Positions 26,025 to 34,596 of a stretch of 64,000 nucleotides of DNA are shown here, piece after piece (the stretch's first letter is position 1; every line of letters begins with the position of its first letter). The notes under the pieces were generated by a model. That model did not search any database and had not been told where the DNA came from. It was given only the letters and a program-made list of their open reading frames with translations. The DNA comes from Streptomyces albogriseolus (GTDB taxonomy: Bacteria > Actinomycetota > Actinomycetes > Streptomycetales > Streptomycetaceae). The position numbers and the translations under genes were made by a program. The stretch is from positions 248,001 through 312,000 of the forward strand of contig BMVA01000008.1 of the NCBI GenBank assembly GCA_014650475.1. Reading direction: 5' to 3'.

Positions 26025-27961
26025 CTGACCGTGCAGGCCGCCGTCGCGCCCGTCGGATCGCGATAGGCACGGCGGTGGTGCTCGCGCTGGCCGGGATGAA
26101 CGGGCCGTGGCTGTACCGCTTCGGGACCGAGAAATACCACCAGTACAAGATCAATCAGCCGGAGTACAAGGCCGCGAACGGCAAGTGGGAGATCGTCGAG
26201 TTTCCCGAGGAGTACCGGCAGAACACCATCCACGCGGCGCTGCTGCGCACCGGCAAGGTGCTGCTCGTCGCGGGGTCGGGCAACAACCAGGACAACTTCG
26301 ACGCGAAGAAGTACGACACCCGGATCTGGGACCCGGTCAAGGGGACCGTCAAGAAGGTCCCCACGCCGAACGACCTGTTCTGCACCGGGCACACCCAGCT
26401 CGCCAACGGCAACCTGCTGATCGCGGGCGGCACCAAGCGGTACGAGAAGCTCAAGGGCGATGTGAAGAAGGCCGGCGGCCTGATGCTCGTCCACAACGAG
26501 AACCCGGACAAGCCGATCACCCTGCCGGCGGGCACGAAGTTCACCGGCAAGGAGAACGGCAAGACCTTCGTCTCGAAGGACCCGGTGCTCGTGCCGCGCG
26601 CCGAGAAGAAGTTCGACCCGGAGACGGGCGAGTTCCTCGGCACCACCCCGGGCGTGGGCCGTATCTACGTCGAGGCCCAGAAGGAGGGCGCCGCGTACGA
26701 GACCGGCACCCAGGACAACTACCGGGTGCGGGGCCTCACCGGCGCCGACGCGCGCAACACGTACGGCATCGCCGAGAAGCTCGCCCTGGACAAGAAGGAC
26801 TTCCAGGGCATCCGGGACGCCTACGAGTTCGACCCGGTCGCCGAGAAGTACATCAAGGTCGACCCGATGAAGGAGGCCCGCTGGTACCCGACGCTCACCA
26901 CCCTGAGCGACGGGAAGATCCTCAGCGTCTCCGGCCTGGACGACATCGGCCAGCTGGTCCCGGGCAAGAACGAGGTCTACGACCCGGAGACCAAGGAGTG
27001 GGAGTACACCGACGAGGTCCGGCAGTTCCCGACGTACCCGGCGCTGTTCCTGATGCAGAACGGCAAGATCTTCTACTCGGGGTCGAACGCGGGGTACGGG
27101 CCGGACGACGTCGGGCGCGACCCGGGCGTCTGGGACGTGGAGACCAACAAGTTCAAGAAGATCCCGGGGCTCAGCGACGCGAAGCTGATGGAGACGTCCA
27201 ACACGGTGCTGCTGCCGCCCGCCCAGGACGAGACGTACATGGTCATCGGCGGCGGCGGGGTGGGCGAGTCCCCGCGGTCCAGTGAGAAGACCCGGATCGT
27301 CGACCTGAAGGCCGACGACCCGGCGTTCGTCGACGGGCCGCCGCTGGACAAGGGCACCCGTTACCCGCAGGCGTCGATCCTGCCGAACGACGAGGTGCTG
27401 ATCTCCGGCGGCTCGGAGGACTACCGCGGCCGCGGCGACTCCAACATCCTCGAGGCGCGGATCTACGACACGGAGAAGAACGAGCTGCGGCGGGTCGCCG
27501 ACCCGCTGGTGGGCCGCAACTACCACTCGGGCTCGATCCTGCTGCCCGACGGCCGCGTGATGTTCTTCGGCTCGGACTCGCTGTTCGCCGACAAGGCCAA
27601 CACCAAGCCGGGCACGTTCGAGCAGCGCATCGAGATCTACACCCCGCCGTACCTGTACGGCGACGAGGAGCAGCCCGACCTCTCCGGCGGGCCGCAGACC
27701 ATCAAGCGCGGCGGGTCCGGCACGTTCACCTCGCGGGACGCGGCGTCGGTCAAGAAGGTCCGGCTGATCCGGCCGAGCGCCACCACCCACGTCACCGACG
27801 TGGACCAGCGCTCGATCGCCCTGGACTTCACGACCGACGGTGACAAGGTCACGGTGACCGTGCCGAAGAACAAGAACCTGGTGCAGTCGGGCTGGTACAT
27901 GCTGTTCGTCACCGACGGCGACGGCACGCCCAGCAAGGCCCAGTGGGTGCAGGTGCCGTAG
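26021..27961 (+). CDS. glxA: GlxA, galactose-oxidase-like radical copper oxidase
   Basis: 646 residues. N-terminal membrane anchor (RRRARRIAIGTAVVLALAG, about 7-25). Kelch-type beta-propeller with the radical-copper site visible: Cys121 (LFCTGHTQ) and Tyr289 (ARWYPTL) for the thioether cross-link, Trp288 beside it, Tyr501 and His502 (GRNYHSGS), and His590 (ATTHVTDV). The C-terminal domain (about 550-646) is the usual immunoglobulin-like domain that supplies the last His. It is needed for glycan deposition and normal development in S. lividans and S. coelicolor. Translationally coupled to cslA. Confidence 0.9.
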   Translation: MTDRAGRRRARRIAIGTAVVLALAGMNGPWLYRFGTEKYHQYKINQPEYKAANGKWEIVEFPEEYRQNTIHAALLRTGKVLLVAGSGNNQDNFDAKKYDTRIWDPVKGTVKKVPTPNDLFCTGHTQLANGNLLIAGGTKRYEKLKGDVKKAGGLMLVHNENPDKPITLPAGTKFTGKENGKTFVSKDPVLVPRAEKKFDPETGEFLGTTPGVGRIYVEAQKEGAAYETGTQDNYRVRGLTGADARNTYGIAEKLALDKKDFQGIRDAYEFDPVAEKYIKVDPMKEARWYPTLTTLSDGKILSVSGLDDIGQLVPGKNEVYDPETKEWEYTDEVRQFPTYPALFLMQNGKIFYSGSNAGYGPDDVGRDPGVWDVETNKFKKIPGLSDAKLMETSNTVLLPPAQDETYMVIGGGGVGESPRSSEKTRIVDLKADDPAFVDGPPLDKGTRYPQASILPNDEVLISGGSEDYRGRGDSNILEARIYDTEKNELRRVADPLVGRNYHSGSILLPDGRVMFFGSDSLFADKANTKPGTFEQRIEIYTPPYLYGDEEQPDLSGGPQTIKRGGSGTFTSRDAASVKKVRLIRPSATTHVTDVDQRSIALDFTTDGDKVTVTVPKNKNLVQSGWYMLFVTDGDGTPSKAQWVQVP

Positions 27962-27974
27962 CGCGCCCGCCGGT

Positions 27975-28021
27975 ACACGAGAGGGGGCGCCGTGCGATCC
28001 GCACGGCGCCCCCTCTCGTGT
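27975..28021. terminator. bidirectional terminator glxA/cslZ
   Basis: A perfect 22-bp stem (27975-27996 with 28000-28021) and a 3-nt loop between convergent glxA and cslZ, the strongest hairpin in the window. Confidence 0.9.
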
Positions 28022-28037
28022 CGTCGCTGCCCGGCCG

Positions 28038-29066
28038 CTACCGCGTCGACGCGCGCGCCAGGCCCAGGGCGTAGTCCTCCCACCACTCGCCGGCCTTCGG
28101 GCCGCCCTTGCACTCGCCGTCCGACTCCCCCGGGCGCTTGATCCACAGATAGGCGTCGACGAGCGGGTCGGCCGTGCGGGTCGTCGGGGTCTCGCCGAGC
28201 GCCCGGCCGGGCGGGTTGCACCAGCGCTCGTCCGGATCGCCGCCGGTGTAGGGGCCGTTGCCGTTGCGGCTGGTGTCGACGACGAAGTGCTTTCCGCCGA
28301 CCTTGGCGGACAGCTCCTTGCCGTAGGCGATGGAGTCCTCGGTGGTGTAGTAGTTCGAGACGTTCACCGCGAAGCCGTCGGCCTGCTCGATCCCGGCCCG
28401 CTTCAGCGGCTCGTGGATCTGGTCGGGGTTACCCCAGCCCGCGTTGCCCGCGTCCAGGTACACCGTGGTGTCCTTCAGGCCCTTCAGCTTGGTGACGGCG
28501 CCCTTGAGGAGGTCGTAGCGCTCCTCGTGGTACTCCTGCGGGGTGCAGCCGTCGACCAGGTGCAGCACCGCGTCCGGCTCCAGCACCACCGTCGCCGGAC
28601 GGTCCCCGATGCCCGCGGCCACCGCGTCGACGAAGTCCCGGTAGGCGTCGCCGTCGGCGGCCCCGCCCTGCGAGTACTGGCCGCAGTCGCGGTGCGGGAT
28701 GTTGTAGAGGACCAGCACCGCACGGCGGCCGGCCTTGTCGGCGCCCTCGGTGAACTCCCGGGCCTGCTCCTCGGCGTTCTCCGGGTTGATCCACTCCGCG
28801 ACGGGCTGCTCGGCGATCTTGCGGAGCTGCTGGGCCTCCGCCTTCCTGCCGTCCCCCAGCAGCTCGCCGACCTCGCGCGCCGCGACACCGTCCGGGTTGA
28901 CCCAGAAGGGGTCCGCCTCCTTCGGCTGCTGCGTGACGACGCCCGCCGAGCCCTCCTTCTCGTCGTCACCCCCGGAGGAACATCCCGCGAGCAGCAGCGC
29001 CGCCCCCAGCACCGCTGCGGACGCCCGCCCTCCGGCGAACGCCCCGACCCCCCTGCTGCCGTACAT
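28038..29066 (-). CDS. cslZ: GH6 endoglucanase lipoprotein CslZ
   Basis: 342 residues from ATG 29066 (G-rich ribosome site just upstream). Lipobox LLLAGC (Cys about residue 29), so anchored outside the membrane. Glycoside hydrolase family 6 signatures: YNIPHRDCGQYS, VLEPDAV (acid region), YLDAGNAGWG, GFAVNVSNY, DTSRNG, WCNPPGRALG and DAYLWIKRPGESDG. Expected to trim the beta-1,4-glucan made by CslA. Encoded convergently to cslA-glxA and so under separate control. Confidence 0.9.
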   Translation of the reverse strand: MYGSRGVGAFAGGRASAAVLGAALLLAGCSSGGDDEKEGSAGVVTQQPKEADPFWVNPDGVAAREVGELLGDGRKAEAQQLRKIAEQPVAEWINPENAEEQAREFTEGADKAGRRAVLVLYNIPHRDCGQYSQGGAADGDAYRDFVDAVAAGIGDRPATVVLEPDAVLHLVDGCTPQEYHEERYDLLKGAVTKLKGLKDTTVYLDAGNAGWGNPDQIHEPLKRAGIEQADGFAVNVSNYYTTEDSIAYGKELSAKVGGKHFVVDTSRNGNGPYTGGDPDERWCNPPGRALGETPTTRTADPLVDAYLWIKRPGESDGECKGGPKAGEWWEDYALGLARASTR

Positions 29067-29400
29067 CCAACCCCCCCTTGGGTGCACTTGTTCCAAGTGT
29101 TCCGAGCCCCAATCCTGGCACACCCCACGGCCCGCCAGGACGGCCGAGTGCCGCTTGTCCACGGCCTGTTACAGCGGGCCGGGGACGGTTCGGCGCCCGC
29201 CGTGCCGGGCGTGGCCGGATCCGCGCCCACCTGCGCCGATCACGGGATGCGACCGGTCCGGGACTTGACGTGCGCCGCCCCCTGGGCCGGGCCCGGCTTT
29301 CCCTCTAAAGTCGTGTGCGCCGGCCGGCCGGGGCCGCGCCGGTGTTCCCGCGCGCCTCCTCCGAACCTCCCGCGGCCCGTGCTGCGCACGGTCGAGGACC
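29067..29400. other. intergenic region upstream of cslZ
   Basis: 334 nt with no gene that I can support. CTTGTTCCAAGTGTTCCGAG (29087-29106) has an imperfect CTTGTTCC/AGTGTTCC repeat close to the cslZ start and may be regulatory. TAAAGT at 29306-29311 on the plus strand resembles a -10 box but has no gene behind it. Confidence 0.3.
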
Positions 29401-29443
29401 GGCCCGGCCGACGGCCTCCGGGGAGCAGGCCGCCGGCCGGGCC
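29401..29443 (-). terminator. terminator of the sortase operon
   Basis: A 17-bp stem with one mismatch (29401-29417 with 29427-29443) and a 9-nt loop, 18 nt beyond the sortase stop codon. Confidence 0.7.
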
Positions 29444-29460
29444 CGGGGCGCCCGTTCCGC

Positions 29461-30138
29461 TCACGCGTCGGTGTGCGGCGCCGAGGCGTCGGTGAGATAC
29501 GCGGAGACCACGACGTTGGCCTCGTAGGCGCCGGCCGTGGGGTCGAAGGCGCCGCCGCAGGTGATCAGCCGGAGTTCGGCGCGCCCGTCGTGGCGCGGGC
29601 CGTACGCCTCCTGGGCGTCGAAGCCGTCCCGGTCGAGCACGCGGACGTCCTCGACGGTGAACTCGGCGACCGTACCGTCGGTGCGGGCGACCCGGATCTC
29701 CTGGCCGGGCTCCAGCGTGTCCAGCCGGTGGAAGACGGCGGGCCGCGTCTCGGTGTCGACGTGCCCCACCATCAGCGCGGCGCCCTCCGCGCCGGGGGCG
29801 GTGCCGGCCGCGTACCAGCCGACCTCGCCCGCGCGGTCCAGCGGCGGCGGCTCGGGGCCGCCGCGCTCGTCCAGGCCGCGGGCGACGACCGGGGCGCGCA
29901 GGTCCAGGCCGGGGATGTGGAGGGTGAGCGGCTCGGCGGCCTCCAGCGGCCGGTGCACGGTGGGCAGGTCGGTCAGCGGCGGGCGTCCGGCCGCCGCCAT
30001 GTCACCGGTGGCGGGCCCGGCCGTCCCGGCGGGCACCTCGGTGAGTCCCTGCCCCCACAGCCACAGTCCGAGCAGCAGCGCCACCCAGACCGCGCCGGCG
30101 GGCAGCCGCTTCGTCAGGTCGCGCATGACGCCGGTCAC
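29461..30138 (-). CDS. class F sortase
   Basis: 225 residues, GTG 30138 in a 4-nt overlap with the upstream gene (ATG 30126 is an alternative). One N-terminal membrane anchor (about 14-31). Sortase core with the catalytic His in MVGHVDT (about 124) and Cys in LITCGGAFDP (about 196); the Arg is probably in the terminal strand region. This is the class F type common in actinobacteria, which attaches proteins to the wall. The likely partner is the secreted protein encoded just upstream, although that protein has no clear LPXTG motif. Confidence 0.85.
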   Translation of the reverse strand: MTGVMRDLTKRLPAGAVWVALLLGLWLWGQGLTEVPAGTAGPATGDMAAAGRPPLTDLPTVHRPLEAAEPLTLHIPGLDLRAPVVARGLDERGGPEPPPLDRAGEVGWYAAGTAPGAEGAALMVGHVDTETRPAVFHRLDTLEPGQEIRVARTDGTVAEFTVEDVRVLDRDGFDAQEAYGPRHDGRAELRLITCGGAFDPTAGAYEANVVVSAYLTDASAPHTDA

Positions 30139-30698
30139 CCTGTCCCCCGCCCGCGCCGCGCCTGACGGCGGGCCGCCCGGTGCACGGTGAGGGCCGCGGT
30201 CCCGGCCAGGGCGAGGGCGACCACCGTCTGCGCGGCGCCGGGCCCGTGCCGCTCACGGCCGTCCGCGAAGACCCGCGCGGCGCCGCCGCCCCCGGCGTTC
30301 ACGGGCGCGACGGGGGACGGATGCGCGGAGGGCTCGGCGCCCGCCGCGGGTGCCTGCTTCCGGACGACCTCGACGGTGCCCTTGTGCTCCGCGCCGTCGC
30401 AGGCGACGGTCACCGTGTACGTCCCGGCGGTGACCGTGGACCGTACCCGCCCGTCGCCCGCGAGGCCGTCGCCGTCGTCGGGGGTGAGGCGGGCGTCGGA
30501 CACCAGCGCCGGGGACTGCGCGACCGCCTCGCGCGCATCGCACCCGGTCACCCTGAGGGCGATGTCGGCGCCGGGCGCGGGAGCCGCGGGGACCACCGAG
30601 ACGTCCCCGCCGTCCGCCGCGTACGCCGCGCAGGCCGCCGGGCCGAACGCGGTGACGGCCAGGACACCCGCGCAGAGAGCGAGTCGCCGCTTACCCAT
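30135..30698 (-). CDS. secreted protein with C-terminal membrane segment, sortase partner
   Basis: 187 residues from ATG 30698. Signal peptide about 1-30 (RRLALCAGVLAVTAFGPAACAAYA). A beta-rich, Ig-like domain follows (about 35-120; ADIALRVTGCDAREAV, TVTAGTYTVTVACDG). A Pro/Ala linker leads to a C-terminal hydrophobic helix (VVALALAGTAALTV) with an arginine-rich tail (RAARRQARRGRG). That layout is a sortase substrate without a recognisable sorting motif, so it may simply be membrane-anchored. The ribosome-binding site lies inside a hairpin. Confidence 0.7.
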   Translation of the reverse strand: MGKRRLALCAGVLAVTAFGPAACAAYAADGGDVSVVPAAPAPGADIALRVTGCDAREAVAQSPALVSDARLTPDDGDGLAGDGRVRSTVTAGTYTVTVACDGAEHKGTVEVVRKQAPAAGAEPSAHPSPVAPVNAGGGGAARVFADGRERHGPGAAQTVVALALAGTAALTVHRAARRQARRGRGTG

Positions 30699-30702
30699 CG
30701 TG

Positions 30703-30725
30703 AACCTCCAGACACTCTGGAGGTT
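30703..30725 (-). promoter_or_regulatory. hairpin that covers the ribosome-binding site
   Basis: AACCTCCAGA (30703-30712) and TCTGGAGGTT (30716-30725) form a perfect 10-bp stem with a 3-nt loop. On the minus strand the 3' arm contains GGAGG, the Shine-Dalgarno sequence 6 nt before ATG 30698. The fold would block initiation, so translation may be switched by a factor that opens it. It could also be a DNA operator. Confidence 0.55.
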
Positions 30726-30812
30726 CCCCCGCCCGGTCCGGCCCCGCACCCTCTTACGCGCGGCACTGGACCGGTCGGGTGAACGAGGTACGGCGAAACG
30801 GCCGTACGACGA

Positions 30813-31592
30813 TCAGACGAGGTCGACGATGTCCGCGATCGAGTCGACGACCTTGCTCGGCCGGTACGGGAAGTTCTCCACCTGCTCCGGCCGGGTCAGC
30901 CCGGTCAGCACCAGGAACGTCTTCATGCCGGCCTCGATGCCCGCCAGCACGTCGGTGTCCATCCGGTCGCCGATCATCGCGCTGCTCTCCGAGTGCGCCC
31001 CGATGGTGTTCAGCCCGGTGCGCATCATCAGCGGGTTCGGCTTGCCCGCGAAGTAGGGCTGCCGGCCGGTCGCCTTGGTGATGAGCGCGGCCACCGCGCC
31101 GGTCGCCGGGAGCGGGCCCTCGGTGGAGGGGCCGGTCTCGTCGGGGTTGGTGCAGATGAACCGGGCCCCGGCGTTGATCAGCCGCACGGCCTTGGTCATC
31201 GCCTCGAACGAGTACGTGCGGGTCTCGCCGAGGACCACGTAGTCGGGGTCGTGGTCGGTGAGGATGTAGCCGATGTCGTGCAGCGCGGTGGTCAGGCCGG
31301 CCTCGCCGATGACGTACGCGGAGCCGCCGGGCCGCTGGTCGTCGAGGAACTTGGCGGTGGCCAGGGCGGACGTCCAGATGTTCTCGATCGGCACCTCGAG
31401 CCCCAGCCGGCGCAGCCGGGCGTGCAGGTCGCGCGGGGTGTAGATCGAGTTGTTGGTGAGCACGAGGAAGGGCCGCCCGGACTCGCGCAGCTTCTTGATG
31501 AAGGCGTCGGCCCCGGGAATCGGCACCCCTTCGTGGATCAGCACCCCGTCCATGTCGGTGAGCCAGGACTCGATGGGCTTCCTGTCTGCCAT
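30813..31592 (-). CDS. HAD-IIA family phosphatase (NagD-like)
   Basis: 259 residues; ATG 31592 (GGAG 9 nt upstream) is chosen over the GTG two codons earlier. HAD motif I WLTDMDGVL (nucleophile Asp), motif II LVLTNNS, motif III Lys in YFAGKPNP, motif IV MIGDRMDTD. The cap between motifs II and III is of the C2a type found in NagD, a nucleotide or sugar-phosphate phosphatase. The physiological substrate is unknown. It is a single gene; two-thirds of its upstream region is Streptomyces-type intergenic repeat. Confidence 0.85.
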   Translation of the reverse strand: MADRKPIESWLTDMDGVLIHEGVPIPGADAFIKKLRESGRPFLVLTNNSIYTPRDLHARLRRLGLEVPIENIWTSALATAKFLDDQRPGGSAYVIGEAGLTTALHDIGYILTDHDPDYVVLGETRTYSFEAMTKAVRLINAGARFICTNPDETGPSTEGPLPATGAVAALITKATGRQPYFAGKPNPLMMRTGLNTIGAHSESSAMIGDRMDTDVLAGIEAGMKTFLVLTGLTRPEQVENFPYRPSKVVDSIADIVDLV

Positions 31593-31737
31593 GTGCACGA
31601 TCTCCTGCCGTCGTCGGGCCCTGTGGGCCCCAGCCTAAATCGTCCCGTGCGGGCCGTCCGTGGCCGGTCGCGCAGTTCCCCGCACCCCTGAGGGACGCCG
31701 CAGTCGCGGGCAGTCGTGCCGCAGGGCGATGGGGGTA

Positions 31738-31771
31738 CCTCCCCCTCGAGCGAAGCCGAGAGTGGGGGAGG
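31738..31771. terminator. intergenic hairpin element
   Basis: CCTCCCCC (31738-31745) pairs with GGGGGAGG (31764-31771) around the CGAGCGAAGCCGAGAG loop. This element recurs between Streptomyces genes. Here it lies downstream of the ROK gene. Confidence 0.6.
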
Positions 31772-31859
31772 GTGGGCGCGACCGCTCCCCGCATCGCCGG
31801 GTTGCGCAGTCCCCCCGGCCCGCACCGACACCGCCGTGTCTCAACCCCCGCCCGCGCAG

Positions 31860-32972
31860 CTACCCGTCCTGCCCGAACACCGGCGCCAGCACCAACTGCG
31901 CCGCCCCCTCCGCGACCCGCTCCTCCCCCGACACCAGCCGCACCACCCCGCACTCCTCCCCCGTCCGCCGCGCCCGCGCCTCCAGCACGCCCCGCACACC
32001 GGACACGAACACCTCCGGCGCCCCCTCCACCGTCCGCCCGCCCACCAGCACCCGGTCGATGTCCAGCAGCCCCACCAGATTCGCCGCCCCGGTCCCCAGT
32101 ACCCGCGCCGCCTCCGCCGTCTCCCCCCGGGCCACCGCCGCCAGGCACAGCGCCTCCACGCACCCCCGGTCCCCGCACCCGCACGGCGGCCCGTCCAGCT
32201 GCACCACCTGGTGTCCGAACTCCCCCGCGCCGGTCCGCGGCCCCCGGTGCACGCTCCCGCCGATCACCAGCCCGGCCCCCAGCCCCGTACCGAGGTGCAG
32301 ATAGGCGAAGGACCCGCCCTCGCCCGCGACGGCCAGCCCGAGCGCCACGGCGTTGGTGTCCTTGTCCACCACCACGGGCACACCTCCCAGCCGCGCGGAC
32401 AACGCGTCCCGCAGCGGGAAGCCGTCCCACTCGGGGAACCCCGTCACCCGGTGCAGCACCCCCCGCCGGTGGTCGAGCGGCCCGGGCAGCGCGACCCCGG
32501 CCCCCAGAAGCGAGCCGCCTGCCGGAAGCTCCGCCTCCAGCTCCTCGACCACCGACGCGACCCGCGTCAGCACCGCCTCCGCCCCGGCCCCCAGGTCCAG
32601 CGGCCCGTGCCGCCGGGCCACCACCGTGCCGTCGAGATCCGCCAGCACGGCCCGCAACTCGTCCCGGTCGAGATGCACGCCCACCGCGTGCCCCGCCTCC
32701 GGGACCAGCCGCAGCACCGTGCGCGGCTTGCCGCCCGTGGACGCCCGGCGCCCGGCCTCCGCCGCGAGGCCCTCCTCGCGCAGCCGGGCGGTTATCTTGC
32801 TGACCGCCTGCGGGGTGAGCCCGGTGCGCTCGGCGAGCTCCAGCCGGCTGATGCCCTCCGGCCCGGCCGTACGCAGCAGGTCCAGCACCAGCGCGGTGTT
32901 GTGGCTGCGCAGGACGAGCAGGTTGGCCCCGCCGCCCGGGCCTCGCATGCCACCGCCGTACGTCCTGTTCAC
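31860..32972 (-). CDS. ROK-family transcriptional regulator
   Basis: 370 residues, GTG 32972. N-terminal winged helix (about 22-80: LRSHNTALVLDLLRTAGPEGISRLELAERTGLTPQAVSKITARL). Sugar-kinase-like ROK domain follows, with the zinc motif CGCGDRGCVEA (about 263) and GGRTVEG near the end. The ROK repressors of Streptomyces bind sugars. Kinase activity is possible but not needed. A palindrome sits between it and the divergent oxidoreductase gene, a probable target. Confidence 0.85.
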   Translation of the reverse strand: MNRTYGGGMRGPGGGANLLVLRSHNTALVLDLLRTAGPEGISRLELAERTGLTPQAVSKITARLREEGLAAEAGRRASTGGKPRTVLRLVPEAGHAVGVHLDRDELRAVLADLDGTVVARRHGPLDLGAGAEAVLTRVASVVEELEAELPAGGSLLGAGVALPGPLDHRRGVLHRVTGFPEWDGFPLRDALSARLGGVPVVVDKDTNAVALGLAVAGEGGSFAYLHLGTGLGAGLVIGGSVHRGPRTGAGEFGHQVVQLDGPPCGCGDRGCVEALCLAAVARGETAEAARVLGTGAANLVGLLDIDRVLVGGRTVEGAPEVFVSGVRGVLEARARRTGEECGVVRLVSGEERVAEGAAQLVLAPVFGQDG

Positions 32973-32997
32973 CCGCCCATTGTGTCCCGCCCTTGCA

Positions 32998-33020
32998 CTT
33001 TGGCAACAGCGTTGCGAAAG
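32998..33020. promoter_or_regulatory. palindromic operator of the ROK regulator
   Basis: CTTTGGCAAC-AGC-GTTGCGAAAG, an inverted repeat of 10-bp arms with one mismatch, between the two divergent starts and 8 nt before the ATG at 33029. ROK-family operators have this AT-edge, GC-core shape. Confidence 0.65.
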
Positions 33021-33028
33021 TAGGACGC

Positions 33029-34105
33029 ATGACTGGCACTCCCCTCCGCGTCGGCCTCGTCGGCTACGGCCTCGCGGGCTCCGTGTTCCACGCCCCGCTG
33101 ATCGCCGCGACCCAGGGCCTCGCGCTCGACACGGTCGTCACCTCGAACCCCGAGCGGCAGGCGCAGGCCCGCGCCGAGCACCCGGACGTCACGGTCGCCG
33201 CCTCGGCGGACGAGCTGTGGGCGCGCGCGGGCGAACTGGACCTGATCGTCGTCGCGTCCCCGAACAGGACGCACGTCCCGCTCGCCACCGCCGCCCTGGA
33301 GGCCGGTCTGCCGGTCGTCGTGGACAAGCCCGTCGCGGGCACGGCGGCCCAGGCCCGGGCGCTGGCCGAGCTGGCCGAGAAGCGCGGCCTGCTGCTGTCC
33401 GTCTTCCAGAACCGCCGCTGGGACAACGACTTCCTCACCCTGCGCCGGCTGATCGCCGACGGCGAGCTGGGCGAGGTGTACCGGTTCGAGTCGCGGTTCG
33501 AGCGCTGGCGCCCGCAGCTCAAGGGCGGCTGGCGGGAGTCCGGCGACCCGGCGGAGATCGGCGGCCTGCTGTACGACCTCGGCAGCCATGTCGTCGACCA
33601 GGCGCTGGTCCTGTTCGGCCCGGTGACGTCGGTGTACGCGGAGACGGACGTCCGCCGCGAGGGCGCGCGGACCGACGACGACACCTTCCTCGCGCTCACC
33701 CACGCGAGCGGGGTCCGCTCCCACCTGTACGTCTCCGCGACCACCGCCCAGCTCGGCCCGCGCTTCCGGGTCCTCGGCTCGAAGGCCGGCTACGTCAAGC
33801 ACGGCCTGGACCCGCAGGAGGCCGCGCTGCGCGAGGGCTCGCGCCCGGGCACGTCCGGTACCGAGTGGGGTGCCGAGCCCGAGGAGCTGTGGGGCCGTCT
33901 CGGCGCCGGGGAGTCCCCGGTGACCGGCGGCGGCAGCCCCGTCCGCACCCTGCCGGGCGACTACCCCGCCTACTACGCGGCCGTGGCGCGGGCGCTGCTC
34001 TCCGACGGCCCCAACCCGGTGACCGCGCTGGAGGCCGCCGCGACGCTCGACATCCTGGAAGCGGCGCGCCGTTCGGCCGCCGAGAAGGTGACGGTGGCCC
34101 TGTGA
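33029..34105 (+). CDS. Gfo/Idh/MocA-family NAD(P)-dependent oxidoreductase
   Basis: 358 residues; AGGA precedes ATG 33029. Rossmann motif GLVGYGLAGSVFHAPL, then DLIVVASPNRTHVPLA, and VVVDKPVAG, which is the EKP-type catalytic lysine. The C-terminal domain contains RFERWRP and GGLLYDLGSHVVDQAL (substrate His region). Probably oxidises a sugar, inositol or related polyol. The ROK regulator next door supports a sugar. Its last codon overlaps the start of the next gene. Confidence 0.85.
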   Translation: MTGTPLRVGLVGYGLAGSVFHAPLIAATQGLALDTVVTSNPERQAQARAEHPDVTVAASADELWARAGELDLIVVASPNRTHVPLATAALEAGLPVVVDKPVAGTAAQARALAELAEKRGLLLSVFQNRRWDNDFLTLRRLIADGELGEVYRFESRFERWRPQLKGGWRESGDPAEIGGLLYDLGSHVVDQALVLFGPVTSVYAETDVRREGARTDDDTFLALTHASGVRSHLYVSATTAQLGPRFRVLGSKAGYVKHGLDPQEAALREGSRPGTSGTEWGAEPEELWGRLGAGESPVTGGGSPVRTLPGDYPAYYAAVARALLSDGPNPVTALEAAATLDILEAARRSAAEKVTVAL

Positions 34106-34590
34106 CCACCACCCCGAAGCCGGAACTCACCCCGACCGTGGAGGAGCTGGAGGCGCAGGAACGCCGCCTGGTCTTCCGCCGGTTCACGCACGACGACGCG
34201 TGGGCGCTGGGCTCGCTGCTGGTGGAGCTGGCGCGCGAGCGGCAGGCGCCGGTCGCGATCGACATCCACCGCGCGGGCCAGCAGCTGTTCCACGCCGCGC
34301 TGCCGGGCTCCACGCCCGACAACGACGCGTGGATCGCCCGCAAGCGCCGGGTAGTGGAGCGCTACGGCTCCGCGTCCTACCTGGTGGGCGCGCGGTTCCG
34401 GGCGAAGGGCACGACGTTCGAGGAGTCGTCCCGTCTCGACCCGGACACCTACGCGGCCCACGGCGGTTCCTTCCCGGTCACCGTCGAGGGCGTGGGCGTC
34501 GTCGGCGCGGTGACGGTCTCGGGCCTGCCCCAGCTCCAGGACCACCGGCTGGTGGTGGAGGCGCTGGAGCACTTCTTGTCGCGGGCGTAG
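34102..34590 (+). CDS. UPF0303/heme-degrading-domain protein
   Basis: 162 residues, GTG 34102 overlapping the preceding TGA. A single UPF0303 domain (related to HbpS/PduO-C): FTHDDAWALGSLLVELARERQAPVAIDIHRAGQQLF, then the conserved DNDAWIARKRRVV segment and HGGSFPV near residue 125. The domain is named for heme degradation, but related proteins act as small-molecule binding subunits and no activity is proven. Co-transcribed with the oxidoreductase. Confidence 0.8.
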   Translation: MTTTPKPELTPTVEELEAQERRLVFRRFTHDDAWALGSLLVELARERQAPVAIDIHRAGQQLFHAALPGSTPDNDAWIARKRRVVERYGSASYLVGARFRAKGTTFEESSRLDPDTYAAHGGSFPVTVEGVGVVGAVTVSGLPQLQDHRLVVEALEHFLSRA

Positions 34591-34596
34591 CCCGGG

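Noticed and set aside
29306..29311. TAAAGT as promoter of a small RNA
   Set aside because: No -35 element or defined transcript end fits; the nearby hairpin belongs to the sortase operon on the other strand.
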